A DNA stretch of 64,000 nt. It comes from Arthrobacter echini (GTDB lineage Bacteria > Actinomycetota > Actinomycetes > Actinomycetales > Micrococcaceae). The position numbers and the translations under genes were made by a program. A model generated the notes under the pieces. The model saw only the letters and a program-made list of their open reading frames with translations, searched no databases and was not told the origin of the DNA. The DNA lies in assembly GCF_008107445.1 (NCBI RefSeq), contig NZ_VSLD01000002.1, positions 62,001-126,000 of the forward strand, in the 5' to 3' direction. Of this stretch, positions 56,541 to 64,000 are shown piece after piece; position 1 is the first letter of the stretch; each line of letters starts with the position of its first letter.

Positions 56541-57308
56541 CTACCAGCGTCCGAGCATGTGGTTCAGGAGGACGAGGGCCGCGGGGCCCGCCGACGAGGA
56601 CCGCAGGACATGTGGACCGAGCCTGGCTGCTGTGGCCCCCGCGGCCTGCAGGGAGTGCAGCTCCGCCGCGCTGATCCCGCCCTCGGGCCCCACCACCACG
56701 GCGGTGGCGGACGGGTTCTCGAACATGCCGGTATCCCGCAGGACGGAGATGCTCTTCGCGAGCGAGGAGGTGGCGTCCTCGTGGAGGACGATTACGTGGT
56801 CGAGCCCGGAGGCCCAGCGTACGAGCCCCGGGGTGTCGACGAGTGCATGGACCTCCGGGACGAAGGACCGGCGGGACTGCTTGGCCGCCGCCGCGACGAG
56901 CGACTGCCACTTCAGGCGCCCCTTCTCCGTCTTCTCGCCGCGCCAGCGGACAATGCTGCGCTCGGCGTGCCACGGGACCACCGCGTCCACACCGAGCTCG
57001 GTCGCTGCCTCGACGGCCTGCTCGTCGCGCCCGCCCTTCGCGAGGGCCTGGACCAGGACGAGGCGCTGCCCGGGCTCCGGATCCTGCCCGGCACAGTCGA
57101 TCCCGATCTCGAGTGTTCCTGCTCCGACGGCAGTGACACTGCCGCTGATGCGGTAGCCGGTGCCGTCGGAGATGTCGACCCGCTCCCCCGGCCCGAGTCG
57201 GCGCACCGTGGCCGCATGGCGGCCCTCCTCGCCGTCGAGGACGAAGAGCTCACCGGGCACAACAGCCCGGACGGCGTCCCGCGGGGCGAAGAAGAGGGGC
57301 CGCGTCAC
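56541..57308 (-). CDS. rsmE: 16S rRNA (uracil-1498-N3)-methyltransferase RsmE
   Basis: RsmE methylates U1498 of 16S rRNA in the decoding region. The 255-residue protein has the N-terminal PUA-like domain (HAATVRRLGPGERVDISDG) and the C-terminal SPOUT knot with LVQALAKGGRDEQAVEAATELG, AVVVGPEGGISAAEL and LGPHVLRSSSAGPAAL, which bind SAM. It begins 2 bases after the dnaJ stop and is co-transcribed with hrcA and dnaJ, an order conserved in actinobacteria. Confidence 0.94.
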   Translation of the reverse strand: MTRPLFFAPRDAVRAVVPGELFVLDGEEGRHAATVRRLGPGERVDISDGTGYRISGSVTAVGAGTLEIGIDCAGQDPEPGQRLVLVQALAKGGRDEQAVEAATELGVDAVVPWHAERSIVRWRGEKTEKGRLKWQSLVAAAAKQSRRSFVPEVHALVDTPGLVRWASGLDHVIVLHEDATSSLAKSISVLRDTGMFENPSATAVVVGPEGGISAAELHSLQAAGATAARLGPHVLRSSSAGPAALVLLNHMLGRW

Positions 57309-57310
57309 GG

Positions 57311-58444
57311 TCAGCGGTTCCCGAGTCGCTCCCGCAGGCGGGCGAAGACGCCCGAACCGTTGCTGGCCAGCTGCCCGTCGGTGTACTCCTCGCTGCGCAG
57401 TTCGGCGAGCTGGCGCAGGAGCTCCTCCTGCTGCGGATCGACATTGCGGGGCGTCTCCACGTTCAGGTGGACCCGGAGATCTCCCCTGCCCTGGTTCCTC
57501 AGGTGCGTGACGCCGAGGTTCCTGAGGGTCAGGATCTCCCCGGACTGCGTGCCCGGTTTGATCGACAGCTCCTGATCGCCGTCGAAGGTGTCCAGGCGGA
57601 CGGTCGTGCCGAGGGCGGCGGCCGTCATGGGGACACTCAGGGTGACGTGGAGATCGTCGCCGTCGCGCAGATAGGTGGAGTCCGTGTTGACGCGGATCTC
57701 CACGTACAGATCGCCCTGCGGACCCCCGGCCACCCCGGCCTCACCCTGTCCGGCGAGCTGGATGCGCGTGCCCGTTCCGACACCGGCGGGAACCTTGATG
57801 GTCAGGGTCCGGCGAGCACGGACGCGGCCCTCCCCGCTGCACTCGTGGCACGGGTGGGGGATGACGGTGCCGTATCCCTGGCAGGTGCCGCAGGGTGCGC
57901 TGGTCATGACCTGGCCGAGGATGGAACGTACGGCACGCTGGACCTGACCCGAGCCGCCGCAGATGTCGCACGTGCGCACTGTGGTGCCCGGCTGGCAGCA
58001 GGTGCCGTCGCAGGTGGGACACACCTCTGCCGTGTCCACCTCGATCTTCTTGTTCGAGCCGAAGACGGCGTCCTTCAGGTCGATCCGCACGTTGATCAGT
58101 GCGTCCTGGCCGCGCCGGGTCCTTGACGGGGTGCCGGCCTGCTGCCCACCATTACCCCCGAAGAACGTCTCGAAGATGTCCTGGAAGGCGAAGCCGGAGC
58201 CGGAGTAGCCGGCGCCGTACCCGGTGTCGGTGCCGTTCTCGTTGCCGGTCGTGTCGTACACGCGCCGTTTCTGCGGGTCCGACAGGACCTCGTAGGCGCG
58301 GGTCACGAGCTTGAACTCCTCGGCGGCGTCGTCCCCGGTGTTCACATCCGGGTGGAGCTTCCTGGCCAGTTTGCGGTACGCCTTCTTGATCTCTTCCCCG
58401 GTCGCACCCTGCGCCACACCGAGGACCTCATAGTGATTACTCAC
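57311..58444 (-). CDS. dnaJ: Chaperone DnaJ (DnaJ2)
   Basis: DnaJ stimulates the ATPase of DnaK and binds unfolded clients. The 377-residue product has a J domain (1-70) with KLHPDVN, a short Gly/Phe-rich region, four CxxCxGxG-type repeats ([32 protein letters not shown]; about 140-210) and the C-terminal client domain. The first repeat ends GTC rather than GxG. The gene is next to hrcA, not dnaK-grpE, so this is the second actinobacterial DnaJ, controlled by HrcA through CIRCE. Confidence 0.95.
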   Translation of the reverse strand: MSNHYEVLGVAQGATGEEIKKAYRKLARKLHPDVNTGDDAAEEFKLVTRAYEVLSDPQKRRVYDTTGNENGTDTGYGAGYSGSGFAFQDIFETFFGGNGGQQAGTPSRTRRGQDALINVRIDLKDAVFGSNKKIEVDTAEVCPTCDGTCCQPGTTVRTCDICGGSGQVQRAVRSILGQVMTSAPCGTCQGYGTVIPHPCHECSGEGRVRARRTLTIKVPAGVGTGTRIQLAGQGEAGVAGGPQGDLYVEIRVNTDSTYLRDGDDLHVTLSVPMTAAALGTTVRLDTFDGDQELSIKPGTQSGEILTLRNLGVTHLRNQGRGDLRVHLNVETPRNVDPQQEELLRQLAELRSEEYTDGQLASNGSGVFARLRERLGNR

Positions 58445-58525
58445 TCGTGCACATCACTTCCTGTTGAGAACTGTTGTCTGCTGAACGCGGTCGTACCGTC
58501 TTCCGGAGGACCGCCCTGATACGGC

Positions 58526-59539
58526 CTACTCCTCGAGTACCCGCGAGACGTAACGCGCGACGGCGCGCACCGCCGCCATCGTCGTGGGGTAGTCCATCCT
58601 GGTGGGCCCGAGCACCCCGAGCCGTGCGCCGGCGTCGGGACCGTATCCCGTGGCCACCACCGAGGCCTCCGAGAGCCCGCCGTAGGGATTCTCGCTGCCG
58701 ATCCGTACCGAGATGCCGCGCGCGTCGAACTCCATCTCGGACAGGAGGCGCAGCATCACCACCTGCTCCTCGAGTGCCTCCAGGACCGGACCGATGCTGA
58801 GCGGGAAATCCCCCGTGAACCGGGCAAGATTGGCGGTGCCGGCGAGCACGATGCGATCGTCCCGCCCGAGATCGGCGAGCTGCCCCAGCGCTCCGGCCAT
58901 GGTACCCCCGTGGGCCCTCAGTGCCGGAGGGAGCTGCGGGAGGACAGCGTCGAGGGCCGCGGGCAGGGCTGAGAGTTTCAGGCCGGACACCGCGGACTGC
59001 AGGCGCTGTTTGAGCTCTGAGAGCTCCGCTTCACGGATCTCCATCGGCATCCACACCACGCGCTGCTGCACGCTGCCGTTGGTGGCGATCAGGACCATCA
59101 GGACCTGCTGCGGTGCCACCAGCACGCACTCGACGTGACGGACCGATGCGCCCTGGGCGCGGGGGAACTGGACCACGGCCACCTGATTGGTCAGTTGCGC
59201 GAGCAGCCGGACCGTCCTGGCCATGACGTCGTCGAGGTCCTCGGCTCCGTCGAGGAGCGACTGGATGGCATTCTTCTCCGCCGCCGACAAAGGCTTCACC
59301 TCGGAGATCCGGTCCACGAAGAGCCGGTACCCCTTGTCCGTGGGGATGCGGCCCGAGCTGGTGTGGGGGGCCGCGATGAGCCCCTCCTCCTCCAGGACCG
59401 CCATGTCGTTGCGGATCGTGGCCGAGGAGACGCCGAGCTGGTGCCGGTCCACAAGTGCCTTGGACCCGACCGGCTCGCGCGAATGGACATAGTCCTCGAC
59501 GATCGCCCGGAGAACCTCCAGGCGGCGTGGTTCACTCAT
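58526..59539 (-). CDS. hrcA: Heat-shock repressor HrcA
   Basis: HrcA binds CIRCE and represses chaperone genes, with activity tuned by GroEL. The 337-residue product has the N-terminal winged helix (LEVLRAIVEDYVHSREPVGS, LGVSSATIRNDMAVLEEEGL, HTSSGRIPTDKGYRLFVD) followed by the GAF-like domain. ATG 59539 (MSEPRRLEVL) begins the conserved domain; the longer open frame upstream would run through the CIRCE element. It heads the hrcA-dnaJ-rsmE operon and is itself under a degenerate CIRCE. Confidence 0.95.
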   Translation of the reverse strand: MSEPRRLEVLRAIVEDYVHSREPVGSKALVDRHQLGVSSATIRNDMAVLEEEGLIAAPHTSSGRIPTDKGYRLFVDRISEVKPLSAAEKNAIQSLLDGAEDLDDVMARTVRLLAQLTNQVAVVQFPRAQGASVRHVECVLVAPQQVLMVLIATNGSVQQRVVWMPMEIREAELSELKQRLQSAVSGLKLSALPAALDAVLPQLPPALRAHGGTMAGALGQLADLGRDDRIVLAGTANLARFTGDFPLSIGPVLEALEEQVVMLRLLSEMEFDARGISVRIGSENPYGGLSEASVVATGYGPDAGARLGVLGPTRMDYPTTMAAVRAVARYVSRVLEE

Positions 59540-59601
59540 CCTCTGGTCACCTCCGGGTCTGTTCCTCTGTCGTGGGCTCGCGACGCGGGCGGCCCGAGCG
59601 G

Positions 59602-59628
59602 TTAGCACTCGACACGCCCAAGTGCCAA
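59602..59628. promoter_or_regulatory. CIRCE operator (one degenerate arm)
   Basis: TTAGCACTC-N9-AAGTGCCAA; the left arm is a perfect CIRCE half-site, while the right differs from GAGTGCTAA at two positions. It lies 63 bases upstream of hrcA and just downstream of a minus-strand TATTAG that could be the -10. Confidence 0.85.
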
Positions 59629-59711
59629 GTCTAATACGATCCGGCCGATTGTTAGCATTGGACACCGGTGCCGGCATCCGCCCGGACCGTTGTCTGGAGG
59701 ACAGGTCAGGG

Positions 59712-60563
59712 ATGGACTACGGCTGGGGCGCACAGGACCTCTCCGCACCGGCACGGGTGCAGCTCCGCGACGTGCCCGTCGAGCGCCGGATGGTCCTCGA
59801 GGACGTCCAGAGCGGCTTCGTCGGGGCGGTGCTGCGGGTGGAGAAGTCGGGCGGCCTGCACGTCATGGTCCTCGAGGACCGGCGCGGCAAGCAGCGGACC
59901 TTCCGCCTGGGCCACGGATTCCTGCTCGAGGGTGTCCCGGTGCACGTCGTCGCGCCCGCCGCCGCGACGAAGCCTGCGTCCACCCGGACGGCCTCCGGCT
60001 CGGTGCGGGTGGAGAACTCGAGGGCGCGGACCGCCCTGGCCAGCAGGATCTGGGTGGAGGGGCAGCACGACGCCGAACTCGTCGAGAAGGTCTGGGGCGA
60101 CGACCTGCGGCTGGAGGGGATCGTCGTCGAGCCGCTGCACGGTGTGGACGACCTCGAGGGTGCCATCCGGTCCTTCGCACCCGGGCCGGGGCGCAGACTC
60201 GGCATCGTCGTCGACCACCTGCTCCCGGGCACCAAGGAGTCGCGGATCGCCCGGCAGGCCATGACCGTATCCGGGGCCCGGGAAAACGTCCTGATCGTGG
60301 GGCATCCGTATGTGGACGTCTGGCAGGCGGTGAAACCAGGCGTGCTCGGCCTCACGGCCTGGCCCGTGGTGCCGCGTGGGCAGGACTGGAAGACCGGCAT
60401 CCTCGCGGGTCTCGGCTGGGCCCACCACGACCAGGCCGCCGTCGCGCACGGGTGGAAGCGCATCCTCGGCTCGGTCACCAGCTATGCGGACCTTGAACCC
60501 TCACTGCTCGGTCGCATCGAGGAAGTCATCGACTTCCTCACCGCCACCCCGGACCAGGCCTGA
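59712..60563 (+). CDS. DUF3097 family protein
   Basis: A 283-residue protein of the actinobacterial DUF3097 family. Recognisable blocks are MDYGWGAQDLSAP, RGKQRTFRLGHGFLLEG, ALASRIWVEGQHDAELVEKVWGDDLR and GIVVDHLLPGTKESRIA; the middle part resembles a Toprim-like fold, which would imply nucleotide or nucleic-acid binding, but this is inference. ATG 59712 follows CTGGAGGAC. The gene is divergent from hrcA, an arrangement common in the group, and may share the bidirectional promoter region containing CIRCE. Confidence 0.85.
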   Translation: MDYGWGAQDLSAPARVQLRDVPVERRMVLEDVQSGFVGAVLRVEKSGGLHVMVLEDRRGKQRTFRLGHGFLLEGVPVHVVAPAAATKPASTRTASGSVRVENSRARTALASRIWVEGQHDAELVEKVWGDDLRLEGIVVEPLHGVDDLEGAIRSFAPGPGRRLGIVVDHLLPGTKESRIARQAMTVSGARENVLIVGHPYVDVWQAVKPGVLGLTAWPVVPRGQDWKTGILAGLGWAHHDQAAVAHGWKRILGSVTSYADLEPSLLGRIEEVIDFLTATPDQA

Positions 60564-60641
60564 GCCGCCACGAACCGACCAGCACGTATCCTTGACCCAG
60601 AAGGCGGAGTCCCTGGTCCGCCCGCCAGCAAAGGAAGCACG

Positions 60642-61058
60642 TTGTCCAACACCGCCGAGAACCCGCAGCACGGGCAGGGCACCTCGGAGCCCGCGTTCGA
60701 GGGGACGCCGGCCCACGCCCCTCCGCTGACGGCGTCGGAGGACCGGCAGTTCGCCACCCTCGCACACTTCGGTGGCATCCTCGGCTTCATCCCGTCCCTG
60801 CTGATCTACCTGATCTTCAGGAACCGGGGCCCCTTCACCGCACAGGAGTCGAAGGAAGCGCTGAACTTCACGCTGCCCCCGACCGTCCTCGCGCTCCTCG
60901 CCTGGCTGCTCTCACTCATCCCTCTGATCGGCGCGGTGTTCGCGGTCCTCAATGCACTGATCTGGCTCACCATCACCCTGCTCTCCGTCCACGCGGGTAT
61001 CCAGGTCAATCGGGGCAAGCCCTATCGCTACGCCCTGAACCTGCGCCTCATCGCCTGA
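60642..61058 (+). CDS. DUF4870 domain membrane protein
   Basis: A 138-residue protein with a hydrophilic N-terminal tail (about 1-40) and three hydrophobic segments: ILGFIPSLLIYLIF, LPPTVLALLAWLLSLIPLIG, and VLNALIWLTITLLSVHAGIQ. ATLAHFGGILGFIPSL and KEALNFTL are typical of DUF4870. Function is unknown. The start is TTG 60642, supported by AAAGGAAG 6 bases upstream. It is convergent with hemW. Confidence 0.85.
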   Translation: MSNTAENPQHGQGTSEPAFEGTPAHAPPLTASEDRQFATLAHFGGILGFIPSLLIYLIFRNRGPFTAQESKEALNFTLPPTVLALLAWLLSLIPLIGAVFAVLNALIWLTITLLSVHAGIQVNRGKPYRYALNLRLIA

Positions 61059-61119
61059 CTCTCTGCAGCTCCCGACTCTCTGCATCCCTGACATCCGGCC
61101 GCGCCGCCTTTCTCGGAAA

Positions 61120-61165
61120 GGCTGGGCCGCCTCAGCCGGGAAGGCTGTGCCCCCTCAGTCGGGAA
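61120..61165. repeat. Two adjacent 23-base imperfect repeats at the hemW 3' end
   Basis: 61120-61142 and 61143-61165 match at 20 of 23 positions. The second copy includes the last codons and stop of hemW, so the first looks like a duplicated gene end. Confidence 0.55.
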
Positions 61166-62384
61166 GGAGACGTCGCACGACGGCGTCGGCCAGCAGGCGC
61201 CCCCTGAAGGTGAGCACCACGGCGCCGTCGAAGGCCGCCGCCGGCTCGATCAGTCCGTCGGCGATGAGCCCGGCGACGGCGGTCCGTCCTCCCGGGGTGA
61301 GCCGGTCGGTGGGCAGGCCGTCCCGGAGCCGGGCACGCAGCATGACGTCCTCGACCGACCGGTCGGCGTCCGACAGGACCTCGCGACCGGCGCCCGGCGA
61401 ACGGCCCGCCTCCAGCGCCTGCGCGTACGCACGCGGATGCTTGACGTTCCACCAGCGGGTCCCACCGACATGGGAGTGTGCGCCGGGCCCGGCGCCCCAC
61501 CAGTCGTCACCGCGCCAGTACGCGAGATTGTGCCTGCACCGGTCATCGGCTGTCCGGGCCCAGTTGCTCACCTCGTACCACGTGAAGCCACCTGCGGTGA
61601 GCAGCTGTTCGGCGAGCGCGTACTTGTCGGCATGGTCGTCGTCGTCGATGGGAGCCACCTGGCCCCGCCGGATCTGTGCGGCCAGGCGGGTGCCTTCCTC
61701 GATGATCAGGGCATAGGCGGAGATGTGGTCCGGCTCGTAGGACAGGGCGGTGGACAGAGTGGTCCGCCAGTCCTCGAGGGACTCCCCCGGCGTGCCGTAG
61801 ATGAGATCGAGGCTCACGGACAGCCCCGCGTCCCTCGCCCAGGCCACCGCCTGCGGTACGCGGGAGGGTGCGTGGGTGCGGTCCAGGACCGCGAGCACGT
61901 GGGGAACGGCCGATTGCATCCCGAAGGAGACGCGGGTGAAGCCGGCCTCACGCAACGTCCGCAGGGACTCCGGCGTGACCGAGTCCGGGTTCGCCTCCGT
62001 GGTCACCTCGGCGTCGGGTGCGAGCCCCCACAGCGACGTGGCGGTGCGCAGGATGGTCCCGAGGTCCGACGCCGGGAGCAGCGTGGGTGTGCCCCCGCCG
62101 AAGAACACGGTGGACAGGGCCCTCTCCGGCAGCCCGGAGGAGGCCAGCACACGTGCGCCGAGGGCCAGCTCTCCGAGCACGGAGTCGGCGTAGGCATCCT
62201 GCGACGCCCCTCCCCCGAGCTCCGTGGCCGTATAGGTGTTGAAGTCGCAGTAGCCGCAGCGAACCGCGCAGAACGGGATGTGCACGTAGAGACCGAAGTT
62301 CCTCGCGGACGCCCCGTCGACGGCGGCTGTCGGCAGGGCGCCGTCGTCGGGCGCCGGAAGACCGAGAGGCAGCGTGCTAGGCAC
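61155..62384 (-). CDS. hemW: Radical SAM haem chaperone HemW
   Basis: HemW is related to oxygen-independent coproporphyrinogen oxidase HemN but is now regarded as a haem-binding protein that inserts haem into respiratory enzymes. The 409-residue product has the radical SAM cluster motif CAVRCGYC (Cys39, Cys43, Cys46) after LYVHIPFC, then FFGGGTPTLLP and RVSFGMQSAVPHVLAVLDRTH. HNLAYWRGDDWWGAGPGAHSHVGG is characteristic. It lies 30 bases after lepA on the same strand, the usual lepA-hemW order. Confidence 0.94.
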   Translation of the reverse strand: MPSTLPLGLPAPDDGALPTAAVDGASARNFGLYVHIPFCAVRCGYCDFNTYTATELGGGASQDAYADSVLGELALGARVLASSGLPERALSTVFFGGGTPTLLPASDLGTILRTATSLWGLAPDAEVTTEANPDSVTPESLRTLREAGFTRVSFGMQSAVPHVLAVLDRTHAPSRVPQAVAWARDAGLSVSLDLIYGTPGESLEDWRTTLSTALSYEPDHISAYALIIEEGTRLAAQIRRGQVAPIDDDDHADKYALAEQLLTAGGFTWYEVSNWARTADDRCRHNLAYWRGDDWWGAGPGAHSHVGGTRWWNVKHPRAYAQALEAGRSPGAGREVLSDADRSVEDVMLRARLRDGLPTDRLTPGGRTAVAGLIADGLIEPAAAFDGAVVLTFRGRLLADAVVRRLLPD

Positions 62385-62414
62385 CGGGACCTCCCGGCGA
62401 GCCGGACCGTACTC

Positions 62415-64000
<1,586 letters not shown>

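Overview
The window is a 64 kb piece of a high-GC actinobacterial chromosome. It carries the Pup-proteasome cluster, a fused PafBC regulator, RbpA, a qcrCAB/ctaCDEF bcc-aa3 respiratory chain and a polyprenol-phosphate mannose synthase. The fused pafBC next to the proteasome genes and the overall gene content fit Arthrobacter or another member of the Micrococcaceae; the species cannot be fixed from the sequence. No rRNA, tRNA, CRISPR array or standard IS was seen.

Layout. (1) 1-14882, mostly plus strand: the end of the proteasomal ATPase mpa/arc, dop, pup, prcB, prcA and pafA (pupylation and proteasomal degradation), two FKBP prolyl isomerases, fused pafBC (DNA-damage response activator), a small membrane protein, tatA and tatC (twin-arginine export), a HelY/Mtr4-type helicase and an amidohydrolase. 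(2) 14883-24497: ppm1, convergent rbpA with a SigR-type promoter, an SPFH/NfeD pair, an RlmA-like methyltransferase, an S9 peptidase, peptide deformylase and a UvrA2-type ATPase. (3) 24498-27883: a compact foreign-looking insertion with three tightly coupled genes, namely an intact tyrosine recombinase, a small HTH protein and a protein that joins six CxxC pairs to a degenerate recombinase fold. (4) 27884-39488: MOSC, DUF3054 and RAM-domain genes, trpD, then the respiratory genes ctaE-qcrC-qcrA-qcrB, a GntR/UTRA regulator, ctaC-ctaD-ctaF and a HesB-type Fe-S carrier. A dyad TCTAC-N5-GTAG recurs before ctaE, qcrC and ctaC. (5) 39633-64000, mostly minus strand: M20 peptidase, pyrD, then the conserved actinobacterial block hrcA-dnaJ-rsmE, phoH-ybeY-CNNM-era and recO-uppS, interrupted by an LCP ligase, an M13 peptidase and leuA with a leader peptide. 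hemW and the 3' part of lepA follow.

The genes are mainly core housekeeping: protein quality control, export, respiration, RNA and ribosome maturation, cell-wall lipid carriers and amino-acid synthesis. The accessory part is the three-gene recombinase module. Regulatory signals that can be read directly include a degenerate CIRCE before hrcA, a SigR-like promoter before rbpA, a leucine-codon leader before leuA, the respiratory dyads, and many promoters whose -10 box lies exactly 6 nt before the start codon, which predicts leaderless mRNAs.
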